NCBI GenBank assembly: GCA_031289615.1
Contig: JAITPD010000007.1
Span: 1-64,000 of the forward strand
DNA length: 64,000 nucleotides
Direction of reading: 5' to 3'
Origin: Lactobacillaceae bacterium
GTDB taxonomy: Bacteria > Bacillota > Bacilli > Lactobacillales > Lactobacillaceae
The notes under the pieces were generated by a model that searched no databases, was not told the DNA's origin, and saw only the letters and a program-made list of their open reading frames with translations. Below are positions 37,001 to 44,682 of the stretch, one piece after another. The position numbers were made by a program, and so were the translations under genes. Position 1 is the first letter of the stretch. Each line of letters begins with the position of its first letter.

Positions 37001-37612
37001 TTAGTACGTCAATGGTTCAACGTCCGCAAATGATGCTTGCGTGGGTGTTTCACGTCCAAAGAACGTAATCAAAACCGTTACTTCGGCCTTATCAGTATCA
37101 ATGGCAGTGATTGGCCCTTCTTGACCTTCCATTGATCCAGAAATAATTTTAACGGTGTCGCCAACGTTTGCATCCAACTTCAAGTCAGCACGCTTAATTT
37201 CTGGCTCGTCAATTACTGGGTTTCCGTCAGAATCGTAACGGTGCAAGAACGTGTCAACTTCATCCGGCGTCAAAGAAACTGGCTTAGCTCCTCCACCACG
37301 TGATCCCAAGAATCCAGTAACGTTCGGCGTATTACGCACAACGTACCAAGCTTCGTCGGTCATAACCATCTTAACGAGCACATATCCAGGGTACTCATTT
37401 TCCATGTGGGTCTTAATTTCGCCCTCTTTATCACGAATCGGTGCACCATCTTTGTCGCGATCAATAACTTCTTGCTCAGGCACAATCACGCGGTAAATGA
37501 AGTCAACCATGTTCATTGTTTCAATTCGAGACTCAAGACTAGTCTTAACCTTATTTTCATATCCTGAATAAGTTTGCAAAACATACCATTCTGCTTCAAT
37601 TGACTCTACCAT
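37001..37612 (-). CDS. nusG: Transcription termination/antitermination factor NusG
   Basis: Binds RNA polymerase and modulates pausing, termination and transcription-translation coupling. 203 residues: NGN domain with WYVLQTYSGYENKV at residues 9-22 and the FPGYVLV-like segment YPGYVLVKM near 74, then a linker and C-terminal KOW domain (GDTVKIISGSMEGQEGPI). GGAGG precedes the ATG. It follows secE after an internal terminator. Confidence 0.96.
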   Translation of the reverse strand: MVESIEAEWYVLQTYSGYENKVKTSLESRIETMNMVDFIYRVIVPEQEVIDRDKDGAPIRDKEGEIKTHMENEYPGYVLVKMVMTDEAWYVVRNTPNVTGFLGSRGGGAKPVSLTPDEVDTFLHRYDSDGNPVIDEPEIKRADLKLDANVGDTVKIISGSMEGQEGPITAIDTDKAEVTVLITFFGRETPTQASFADVEPLTY

Positions 37613-37638
37613 AATATCCTCCAGTGGATTTTTGTAAA

Positions 37639-37661
37639 TTAAAAACCCTCGTAAATGAGGG
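37639..37661 (-). terminator. Hairpin between secE and nusG
   Basis: Minus-strand CCCTC-ATTTAC-GAGGG followed by TTTTTAATTT. It would partially separate nusG from secE transcription. Confidence 0.75.
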
Positions 37662-37703
37662 CCTTCGTTTTCGTTTCAATAACGTTATTATAGTACTTTT
37701 TGC

Positions 37704-37874
37704 TTACTTAGACAAGAAATTGATTCCCTGTTCAAAGATCCAATCTGCTCCACCAAAGAACAATGCAAAGAATAATGATGTTCCTAAAACAATGACCGTA
37801 TTACGCGCGTTTTCGCTAAATGTAGGCCAAGTAGTCTTGCGCATCTCTGCTACAACTTCTCCAAAAAATTTCAT
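37704..37874 (-). CDS. secE: Preprotein translocase subunit SecE
   Basis: 56-residue SecYEG subunit: the amphipathic N-terminal helix with the conserved VVAEMRKTTWPTFSEN segment (residues 7-22), then a single membrane helix (TVIVLGTSLFFALFFGG). The start at 37874 has GGAG seven bases upstream. Its place between rpmG and nusG is the conserved arrangement. Confidence 0.93.
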   Translation of the reverse strand: MKFFGEVVAEMRKTTWPTFSENARNTVIVLGTSLFFALFFGGADWIFEQGINFLSK

Positions 37875-37931
37875 GTTCAAATCTCCAAAACTATTTTAAT
37901 TTATCTTCATCTATCAAAGCGTGTGTGATAT

Positions 37932-38081
37932 TTACATCGTTTCCTTATGAAGGGTGTGATGTCCGCAGAATGGGCAAAACTTTTTGACTTCAAGCCGTTC
38001 CATTCGTTCAGGCTTCTTAGTCACCATGTAGTTTCGCGAACCACAAACACTGCACGCTAATGCCACTTTCTTTACTGCCAT
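37932..38081 (-). CDS. rpmG: Ribosomal protein L33 (zinc-binding form)
   Basis: 49 residues starting [19 protein letters not shown] at the ATG at 38081 (GGAG upstream). The two pairs CSVC and CPFC form a zinc ribbon, so this is the C+ form. It lies between the sigma factor gene and secE, the conserved order. Confidence 0.95.
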   Translation of the reverse strand: MAVKKVALACSVCGSRNYMVTKKPERMERLEVKKFCPFCGHHTLHKETM

Positions 38082-38139
38082 TACGTGTCTCCGCTCTAAA
38101 TTATTATTACACAATTGTATCATGAATCGCAACAAATTA

Positions 38140-38688
38140 CTAATACCAACGCATTTGAACTCTAATTTTACCCAGAATCGCTCGAACATTTGCTGCTTGA
38201 TTGCTAGTTATTTTGGCGATTTCCACGCTATTATAGCCCGCTAAAGATAATACCATAATTTTTTGGTGCAATGGATCTAAACCTTGATAAATTTCGGTAC
38301 AAGCCATCACTTCCTCAAAATCACTTTGCTTACTCTGGATTGAATTTTCAGTTCCATACTCCATCGTGTTTTCATGAAAAGCTGTTGGAGCCCCATATTC
38401 CAGTGCTTCCTTTTCATGTCTCGCTCGCAACTTTTGCATCGTTCGCCAAGCCGCTGTTTGCAGATAAGTCGTAAAAGCAGCAAAATCTTTTTCTTTGATA
38501 TTATTTGACGCTTTAACAAACAACATCCCCATTTCTTGCTCCCATTCGTCCGAACTCAGCCCCTTTGGATGCCCACGAAAAGCTCGCCAAATGAGCGGTT
38601 TATAGACTTCATACAGCTCTTCAATCACCGTTGGATCACCCTTTTTAAGCCTGACAAACTGTTCTCTTGAAATTCCCTTAAGTTCCAT
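38140..38688 (-). CDS. RNA polymerase sigma factor, SigH/ComX-like
   Basis: 182 residues from the ATG at 38688 (GGGGGTGA upstream). The region 2-like segment ([18 protein letters not shown] ... [14 protein letters not shown]) and a C-terminal HTH ([26 protein letters not shown]) give the short sigma-70 layout seen in SigH/ComX-type factors. It lies between rlmB and rpmG, the usual sigH position in Firmicutes. In related lactic acid bacteria such factors turn on competence genes; that role here is inferred. Confidence 0.85.
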   Translation of the reverse strand: MELKGISREQFVRLKKGDPTVIEELYEVYKPLIWRAFRGHPKGLSSDEWEQEMGMLFVKASNNIKEKDFAAFTTYLQTAAWRTMQKLRARHEKEALEYGAPTAFHENTMEYGTENSIQSKQSDFEEVMACTEIYQGLDPLHQKIMVLSLAGYNSVEIAKITSNQAANVRAILGKIRVQMRWY

Positions 38689-38748
38689 TATTGTCACCCC
38701 CAGAAAAGAGTATGCCATGAAACCTTTAAGATGGGGAAATTATGCAGC

Positions 38749-38782
38749 AAAAAAGCCGTTTTGCATAATTGCGATGACGGCT
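38749..38782 (-). terminator. rlmB terminator
   Basis: Minus-strand AGCCGT and ACGGCT around a 17-nt loop, followed by TTTTTTGC. Confidence 0.8.
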
Positions 38783-38801
38783 CTGCATACTTTTATATTT
38801 T

Positions 38802-39668
38802 TTAGAGTGGGTGGCGCGAATTAAAGGCTCCGTAAATCAACAAACTTGCTGCCACAGAAGCATTTAACGACTGAACGTGCCCAATCATTGGAATCGTCAA
38901 CATTTCATCAACTGACTTCTTTAATAAGGGAGCAATTCCTTTCCCTTCATTACCAATAATCAATGCTGTTGGTCCCTGAGCATCCCATTGACGATAATCT
39001 TTGCCATCCATGTCGGTCCCAAAGATCCACAAACCACGTTCTTTCAAGTTTTCAACCGTTTGCACCAAATTAGTTACCCGTGCAACAGGAACGTGTTCGA
39101 TCGCACCCGTCGAAGTCTTTGCCACTGTTGCAGTCAATTGCACAGCCCGGCGCTTCGGAATAATGACCCCGTGCACTCCAGCCGCATCAGCAGTTCGCAA
39201 AATTGATCCCAAATTGTGTGGATCTTCAATTGAATCAAGTATCAAGAAGAACGGTGCCTCTTCCTTTTCAGCTGCCTTTGCAAAAAGTTCGTCAATCGTT
39301 GCATATTTGTACGCAGAAATCGAAAGCACGACGCCCTGATGATTTTGTTCATTTACCAATTCATCAAGTTTTGATTTTGGAACATCTTGAATTACCAGCC
39401 CGCGCTTTTTGGCCAACGCAATTATTTCTTGCCGCATTTGTTCGCCGACACCAGTTTGGAGCCAGACCTTGTTGATTTCAGTCTCGCCCTTCAACGTTTC
39501 AACAGAGGCATGATGCCCGTAGACAAATTCAACTTGCTCGTCTTCAGCCTCAAATTCAGGCCGCTGCTTGTTTTCACGAGTTGAATTACTCTTCTTATCT
39601 CGCCGCTCAAACTTTGGCTTGCCATCGCGGTTACCACGTTGCTTTTGACTATTTTTTTGTTGTGCCAT
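38802..39668 (-). CDS. rlmB: 23S rRNA 2'-O-methyltransferase RlmB (SpoU/TrmH family)
   Basis: Methylates the ribose of G2251 in 23S rRNA. 288 residues from the ATG at 39668: a Lys/Arg/Gln-rich N-terminal tail (about 35 residues), the L30e-like substrate domain (VYGHHASVETLKGE), then the knotted SPOUT domain with LILDSIEDPHNLGSILRTADAAG, IIGNEGKGI and MTIPMIGHVQSLNASVAASL. It overlaps the end of mrnC by 20 nt, so the pair is coupled. Confidence 0.93.
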   Translation of the reverse strand: MAQQKNSQKQRGNRDGKPKFERRDKKSNSTRENKQRPEFEAEDEQVEFVYGHHASVETLKGETEINKVWLQTGVGEQMRQEIIALAKKRGLVIQDVPKSKLDELVNEQNHQGVVLSISAYKYATIDELFAKAAEKEEAPFFLILDSIEDPHNLGSILRTADAAGVHGVIIPKRRAVQLTATVAKTSTGAIEHVPVARVTNLVQTVENLKERGLWIFGTDMDGKDYRQWDAQGPTALIIGNEGKGIAPLLKKSVDEMLTIPMIGHVQSLNASVAASLLIYGAFNSRHPL

Positions 39669-40077
39669 GATTACGCGCCCGCCCACTTTCTACTTGTTCA
39701 AACACCCAATTAATAATTTCATCAAGTCGCTCAAACTGTTCACTTGCATGTAAATAACCCATCAACGCTTCAAACCCAGTTGAAATCCGATAAGTGACTA
39801 CATCTGTATTTTTAGCTTTCGTATGCGAATTTGCATTGCGCCCACGCTTAAAGAAATACAGTTCTTCTTCATTTAAAAGCTCGTCTTCTTCCATCAGAGC
39901 AAATAAAGCCGCATGTGCCTTGGCAGAAACGTATTCTTTGGCCCGCCGCTGAAGTTGCCCAGGTTTTGTAATTCCTTGAGCCAATAGATGTTGGCGAATA
40001 AACGTTTCATACACCGCATCACCAAGATATGCTAAATCTAACCCATTTAATTGTCGATAATTAATTTTTTCATTCAT
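39649..40077 (-). CDS. mrnC: Mini-ribonuclease 3
   Basis: RNase III-like enzyme without a dsRNA-binding domain that matures 23S rRNA. 142 residues: the catalytic motif LDLAYLGDAVYE (residues 13-24), and YFFKRGRNA. In most Lactobacillales cysS lies immediately upstream; here cysS is 16 kb away on the same strand, with an accessory block in between. Confidence 0.93.
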   Translation of the reverse strand: MNEKINYRQLNGLDLAYLGDAVYETFIRQHLLAQGITKPGQLQRRAKEYVSAKAHAALFALMEEDELLNEEELYFFKRGRNANSHTKAKNTDVVTYRISTGFEALMGYLHASEQFERLDEIINWVFEQVESGRARNHGTTKK

Positions 40078-40132
40078 AGTTTCATTTTAGCCTATTCTTT
40101 GGAACTATGCACGGTTTGAATCACGAAGATGA

Positions 40133-40157
40133 AAATTTTAATTCCACGGCGACCAAT
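40133..40157. repeat. Left flanking direct repeat of the peptide-modification cassette
   Basis: AAAATTTTATTCCACGGCGA then CCAAT. It matches 44657-44682 except for one mismatch and one indel; the last 14 bases are identical. The right copy is the 3' end of ecfT (codons for WSPWH and stop). Here the same sequence is non-coding and abuts the last codon of the 53-residue ORF. Confidence 0.8.
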
Positions 40158-40318
40158 CAGTGGCGTTGAATATTACTTTTAAAAATTCGTAAAAATTGAA
40201 GAAGGTCTGACCATCGACCGACCAAATGTCCAGCATGATTCACTGGACGATTCTTGGCTAGTACTTGAACCCACTCTCGCAGTTCCTGTTCCAATTGATG
40301 TTCGTTAATTTTAAACAT
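40157..40318 (-). CDS. Small peptide (53 residues), possible substrate or accessory of the modification system
   Basis: The ATG at 40318 lies inside the end of the MFS gene and is preceded by AAAAGGAG, so it is translationally coupled. The sequence starts MFKINEHQLEQELREWVQVL, an amphipathic helix, and continues with NRPVNHAGHLVGRWSDLLQF and a basic end ...NIQRH. There are no cysteines. It is third in the operon after the E1-like/protease gene and the exporter gene, and its stop codon touches the left direct repeat. A precursor peptide is one option; a small regulator or immunity protein is another. Confidence 0.6.
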   Translation of the reverse strand: MFKINEHQLEQELREWVQVLAKNRPVNHAGHLVGRWSDLLQFLRIFKSNIQRH

Positions 40319-41609
40319 TTGCGTCTCCTTTTTTGAATTGATGTGAGTAGTAATCTAATCCCACAGCAAAAATAAAAACAAGTGTCACTCCCACCATGTA
40401 TATCAACCAAGCGTTTCTATCATTACTAATATTGGCGGTTCCTAAAAATATTAATTGTCCAAGCGGAGCCCCAACTAAAATCATCGTATTTAACACTCCA
40501 ACCGAACTAGCTAAAACGTTTTGTTCAATATTCGTAATAATAAAAGTTGAAAAAATGGGGCCAATTTTACCAAAAAGATAACCAACTGCAAACAAACTGA
40601 GTATTAAAACAATGCTAATGTGTACCAACAGAAAATCACCCGTGAGGACTGCTAGGCAAATTAAAACCAGACAAGACAAGCTTGGAAGTTCTAACCGATT
40701 CAGTCGATCTTGAATCAACGCACCTGCAATCGTCCCAGATGAAAATGCAATGGCGCTACCTGCAACCGTCGCTCCATAATTACCAAACAACCACATTGTC
40801 TTAAAATCAATTAAGCTCAAATTTATTAGTCCCATCACACTACTTGCCAGGAGGTTTACCAAAAAGAAGAGGATTAAAATTCCGATAATACCTTCAATCT
40901 TTTGTAATGCTTTAAAAACCGCAATCGTATGCTGGATAAAACCATTTTTACTCTTAACATTCCCCTTTGAGTCTGAATCAACCGTTTCGTCATTTGGACC
41001 GGCCTTTACTACTAACGGTAATTTAATCTTTAATCGGTAAGCCCACAGAATAATATAGGCCAATACAAACGTCGCCGCGTTTAAAAGTGCTACTAGTGTG
41101 AAATTATGATGCCAAACCACAATCAATGTCGCTCCAATAGCTTGACCAGCAATGGTGATCAAATTCAGTGCAGCACTTGATAAAGAAATCGCACTATTTA
41201 AATTTTCAGGTACAACATTTTCCTTTAACAGTGAAATTTCCAACCCATTACTAAATTCGCCCATCAAATCTGACAAAATATTGATTATGATAAAAATTAT
41301 AAATGAAAGCAGTGATGCATCACGTTGAATCATTACGGCTAAAAGGATAAACAGTACTGCTTGGACCCATTTTGACCACATCATACTCCGCAGCTTAAAT
41401 TGTGTGCGATCAGCAAAGTAACCAGTCAAAAACTGCAATATAGTTGGAAAAATAGTGGCAAACGATACTAACGAAACAGCTAACGTTTTATAGGGCAGTT
41501 GCGCTGCATAAATAATGAAAACAATGTTGAAAAATGCAATTCCGAAATTGTCCACGTAGGTTGAAAGTGCTAACCCGCGATAAGCCTTATTATGAATAAA
41601 TTCATGCAT
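40311..41609 (-). CDS. MFS transporter, likely peptide exporter
   Basis: 432 residues with about 12 hydrophobic segments and a charged central loop (around residues 200-225), the layout of a 12-helix major facilitator. It overlaps the upstream E1-like gene by 8 nt, with GAAGGAGG within that gene's end. In microcin C-type loci an MFS protein (MccC) exports the adenylylated peptide made by the ThiF-like MccB; its position beside an MccB-like gene suggests a parallel role. The substrate is inferred. Confidence 0.8.
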   Translation of the reverse strand: MHEFIHNKAYRGLALSTYVDNFGIAFFNIVFIIYAAQLPYKTLAVSLVSFATIFPTILQFLTGYFADRTQFKLRSMMWSKWVQAVLFILLAVMIQRDASLLSFIIFIIINILSDLMGEFSNGLEISLLKENVVPENLNSAISLSSAALNLITIAGQAIGATLIVVWHHNFTLVALLNAATFVLAYIILWAYRLKIKLPLVVKAGPNDETVDSDSKGNVKSKNGFIQHTIAVFKALQKIEGIIGILILFFLVNLLASSVMGLINLSLIDFKTMWLFGNYGATVAGSAIAFSSGTIAGALIQDRLNRLELPSLSCLVLICLAVLTGDFLLVHISIVLILSLFAVGYLFGKIGPIFSTFIITNIEQNVLASSVGVLNTMILVGAPLGQLIFLGTANISNDRNAWLIYMVGVTLVFIFAVGLDYYSHQFKKGDANV

Positions 41610-43473
41610 GTCGATAGCCTCCTTCTACTAGTGCGCTCGTCGCAGTGGCTAATTTTTCTAATTCACTGTAATTTTCGAGCAATGGAATAAGATACTTAGT
41701 TTTACATAATGGGATATTGGGGTCAATATTAGAAACAAGTATTTGATGGAATTCATTTAGTGCGTCTAAAGTTTCAGGATAAGTGCTACAGAACTGATCA
41801 AGTGTTCCGTTTATCTGTGCATATTCGTACCTAGTTGTTAATTCAGTAATCACGTGCTCATTGTACGCATGTGCTATATAATCAACTGATAGTTCTTTTA
41901 TTCCCGGCAAATCCAAATTCTCAAACAAAAACTTAGTGTGCATCCTTCTAACAAATCTTTCATGGGATAGTGTTTGATTACTGTACTGAAAATATACCAC
42001 ATGAAAAATTTCATGAATAATATAATTTAAAGTGGTTAAATCATTGTGCGCAGAATCAACATAAATCAACGGTTTTGCGTAATCATTTTTTGCATAGGCA
42101 CCTGTCGAAGCATAGCGTGTCCTATTTACCAAAATCCTACCAGAATCAATCAATGTTTCTACCTGATCAACCACTGCCTGGTCAAAATAGCATCCAATGA
42201 ATTCAAGCAATCCAACCTTGAGATCTGTTAATGACAATTTCGATTCAAATTCACTCGCACTTTTAAACTTTTTTTGTTGTTGAAGACTATTCTGGAATTT
42301 CTTTACATCCGACTTCTCTGCTAAAAATGGTACATATTCACTAGGCACCTTAATTGCATGTAACAAGTTATTAGAAAAAAGATTGTCAACTTTTAATTCA
42401 CAAATCCAACTTTCACAAGTTGCTCGATTAGGATTAATAATATTTTTAAGAGGCTCTTTTGCGGAAGTAAATTTTTGATATATTTCATTTTCAAATGGGT
42501 TTCCAATAAAAAAATTATTTTGCAAAAAATCAGCCCGAGCTAACGAAAGATCATTAATTTTTAGCATTCCATCAAAAATCATTTTAGCAACCGACATCGC
42601 CATGAAAATCGCATTGAATATTGCACCTGAATTTTCTGTAATATGTTCTCCTCCGCCATGGCGCTTTAATTTTTGATTTAAATCTCGGAGGCAGGCAACT
42701 TGATTAGACTTAGTAACTTTAAATGAAATTTGTTGTTGTAATAAATACCCATTCATATATAATTCAACGGTTGGATGATCTTCAAAAACTTTTTCAATTA
42801 TATCAAGTCCCAAGGCACTATCATCTGCCGTATTAATAATAAAATCAAAATTCTGAATTTGAACCATTTCCTGTAAATCGTGGTAGCTATTAACAGTCTT
42901 TGGAATAGCCGTCACACTCAGGCCCTCTTGCTCATAACGCTCCTTCAAAACCTCAACTTTATGCTTACCAACATCGCTAATTGAGAAATTTTGAGCCGCC
43001 CAGTTTTTAATTTCAACCTGATCAGGATCAATAATCGTAAAATGACAGATCCCAATTTTTGACAAAAGTTCTAGCTGATAACTTCCTCCAGTCCCAACAC
43101 CAATGATTAAGGCTTTTTTCTGACGAACACTTTCTAAATACGCGTCTTCATCAAGTTGCGGATATGTTGAAACAAAATTGACAAGTCTTGCATACTGATC
43201 AATCTGTTCACTCCCATTAACTTCTTTGACATAATGATGCTTCTTCAAATAAGAAACGGCATCATTAATTTCGTCATTGGTGTACCCAACTAAGCTCTCT
43301 AACTCCTCAAGCGTTCGTGGAGTGGTTAAAAATTCTAATAGTTCATAAAACTTCTGGTTATTGTCAGTCCGAATTGTTTTTTCCAAATTAACATTGTTTG
43401 AAAAAACTGTTAACTTATCATTTACTAATCGCCAATTCAACGCCTTTTTTAAAATAAGCATCCATTCATCCAC
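41602..43473 (-). CDS. MccB/ThiF-like adenylating-type enzyme fused to a putative zinc protease
   Basis: 623 residues from a GTG with AAGGA upstream. Residues about 40-90 form a small winged-helix-like region, as in MccB. A Rossmann E1-like domain follows (GVGTGG at 125-130, IIDPDQVE near 147, NWAAQ at 157-161, DVGKHK at 167-172). The usual catalytic Arg of E1 enzymes (NLxRQ) is replaced by Ala, and the CxxC zinc pairs are missing. The C-terminal half has HEIFH at 487-491, a zinc-protease HExxH motif, with NEHVITE (538-544) as a possible third ligand. It is transcribed away from the Rgg-like gene with the MFS gene. The function is unknown; peptide modification is inferred. Confidence 0.75.
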   Translation of the reverse strand: MDEWMLILKKALNWRLVNDKLTVFSNNVNLEKTIRTDNNQKFYELLEFLTTPRTLEELESLVGYTNDEINDAVSYLKKHHYVKEVNGSEQIDQYARLVNFVSTYPQLDEDAYLESVRQKKALIIGVGTGGSYQLELLSKIGICHFTIIDPDQVEIKNWAAQNFSISDVGKHKVEVLKERYEQEGLSVTAIPKTVNSYHDLQEMVQIQNFDFIINTADDSALGLDIIEKVFEDHPTVELYMNGYLLQQQISFKVTKSNQVACLRDLNQKLKRHGGGEHITENSGAIFNAIFMAMSVAKMIFDGMLKINDLSLARADFLQNNFFIGNPFENEIYQKFTSAKEPLKNIINPNRATCESWICELKVDNLFSNNLLHAIKVPSEYVPFLAEKSDVKKFQNSLQQQKKFKSASEFESKLSLTDLKVGLLEFIGCYFDQAVVDQVETLIDSGRILVNRTRYASTGAYAKNDYAKPLIYVDSAHNDLTTLNYIIHEIFHVVYFQYSNQTLSHERFVRRMHTKFLFENLDLPGIKELSVDYIAHAYNEHVITELTTRYEYAQINGTLDQFCSTYPETLDALNEFHQILVSNIDPNIPLCKTKYLIPLLENYSELEKLATATSALVEGGYRHA

Positions 43474-43485
43474 CTTTCATCCTTA

Positions 43486-43512
43486 TCAATTAACTATCAT
43501 AAAATTCGTCAT
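43486..43512 (-). CDS. Candidate 8-residue peptide ORF ending in Asn
   Basis: ATG at 43512 encodes MTNFMIVN and stops at 43486, 12 nt before the GTG of the E1-like gene and about 40 nt after a TATAAT -10. Microcin C precursor peptides are typically seven residues ending in Asn and are encoded just before mccB. The upstream ribosome-binding site is weak (TTGGAT, 11 nt away), and short ORFs arise by chance, so this is a hypothesis. Confidence 0.2.
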   Translation of the reverse strand: MTNFMIVN

Positions 43513-43553
43513 ACTAATCTAAATCCAACTAGCTTTCATTGCAATATACGCAC

Positions 43554-43609
43554 ATTATAATGAAATCTTTCTAATTAAAAGTTGACATTTCTCATTGTAA
43601 TGTTATTAT
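43554..43609. promoter_or_regulatory. Divergent promoters of the regulator gene and the E1-like operon
   Basis: Plus strand: TTGACA (43582-43587), 16 nt, TATTAT (43604-43609) for the regulator gene. Minus strand: a perfect TATAAT (43559-43554), but the -35 position reads ACTTTT, a poor match. An operon promoter with a good -10 and no -35 fits a need for an activator, which the neighbouring Rgg-like protein could supply. Confidence 0.6.
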
Positions 43610-43661
43610 TTAATAACTATTCAAATTTTCAAGTATATGACAATTAGAAAAGAGGTGTGCG

Positions 43662-44513
43662 ATGAATTGTAAATTAGGTTTTGTTTTCCGGCAAATTAGG
43701 CAATCCAGAGGTTGGACGCTAGCATTAGCAGCTGATGGAATAATTTCGCTTGCCTTCCTTTCTAAATTCGAACGTGGTGAAAATGATATTAGTGCCGAGA
43801 AATTATTTGCTTTACTAGAACGCATGGCCATTCCAGCGTCGGAATATTTGTATCTTGTGAACTCATATTCATTCGATTCCATCACTCAATTTTATGATGA
43901 AATAAATCAATGCGTCATGTACCACGATTGCGTACGATTAGTAAATATGTTGACAGATCACTATATTGAACACTTGAACGATAACAACCAAATTTGTGAG
44001 CATAAAACGGCATCAGTCCGTCTTGCTATTGCAAAAACAAATCAATCTCCTCCACAAAAGGATGACATTACAACTATTAAAAAATATCTTTTAAACGTTG
44101 ATGAATGGGGCTGTTACGAACTACTTTTGTATGAAACTAATCTAACTTTTTTTAACCCTGAATTAGTTTTGCTTTTGTCAAAGAATGCTTACCGCAAAGG
44201 AAAAATGTTAGCCGTAATTAAGCCCCAACTTTTAGCTAATATTTTAATCAAAACAATTACGCTGTTTTTAGAAAATAGAGCCTATAATTTAATTCCCTAT
44301 TTTCTAAACGCCGCTAAATGTGATGTAACTGGGTCTCATTTGATCTATGAAAATATTATTTTAAATATTCTCAATGGCCTTTATTTAATGAGCCAGGAAA
44401 AGCAACTATCTATTGGGCAAGCTCACGTCACAGAAGGAGTCATGATGCTAGAAAAGTTAGGTTTCACAAATGTAGCTAGCACATATCAGCAACTTTCAGA
44501 ACGATTTTCATAA
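43662..44513 (+). CDS. Rgg/GadR/MutR-family transcriptional regulator
   Basis: 283 residues: an N-terminal HTH (GFVFRQIRQSRGWTLALAADGIISLAFLSKFERGENDIS, about residues 6-44) followed by an all-helical TPR-like domain, the Rgg layout. Such proteins often sense short hydrophobic peptides and activate bacteriocin or peptide operons. AGAGGTG precedes the ATG. It diverges from the E1-like operon and lies inside the direct-repeat-bounded cassette, so it is probably the cassette's dedicated regulator. Confidence 0.82.
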   Translation: MNCKLGFVFRQIRQSRGWTLALAADGIISLAFLSKFERGENDISAEKLFALLERMAIPASEYLYLVNSYSFDSITQFYDEINQCVMYHDCVRLVNMLTDHYIEHLNDNNQICEHKTASVRLAIAKTNQSPPQKDDITTIKKYLLNVDEWGCYELLLYETNLTFFNPELVLLLSKNAYRKGKMLAVIKPQLLANILIKTITLFLENRAYNLIPYFLNAAKCDVTGSHLIYENIILNILNGLYLMSQEKQLSIGQAHVTEGVMMLEKLGFTNVASTYQQLSERFS

Positions 44514-44601
44514 TTATCATATCTGAAAAATTTGAAATTGCAGACCAACAAGACGGTGATTGGACCATCGTTATCTGTGGGAATTTGTAATTTCGCCTAG
44601 C

Positions 44602-44630
44602 AAAAAAGCCGGATATTCCGGCTTTTTTTC
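44602..44630. terminator. Bidirectional terminator after the Rgg-like gene
   Basis: AAAAAAGCCGGA-TAT-TCCGGCTTTTTTT, a perfect hairpin with A and T runs. It serves the Rgg-like gene and convergent ecfT and marks the right end of the cassette. Confidence 0.9.
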
Positions 44631-44656
44631 GTCTTTAAACAAATTAATATCTTCTC

Positions 44657-44682
44657 AAAATTTTAATGCCACGGCGACCAAT
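44657..44682. repeat. Right flanking direct repeat, overlapping the ecfT 3' end
   Basis: AAAATTTTAATGCCACGGCG then ACCAAT. Pairs with 40133-40157. It includes the stop codon and last four codons of ecfT, so the cassette between the repeats would have entered at the 3' end of that gene without harming it. Confidence 0.8.

Noticed and set aside
43520..43539. Minus-strand six-codon ORF (MKASWI) before the E1-like gene
   Set aside because: Its ATG is only a few bases after the expected transcription start and has no ribosome-binding site, and it does not end in Asn. The neighbouring 8-codon ORF is the better candidate.
44514..44600. Short open stretch after the Rgg-like gene (ending ...WTIVICGNL)
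   Set aside because: It has no start codon or ribosome-binding site and is only about 25 codons. It could be a relic of a neighbouring gene, but nothing supports a call.
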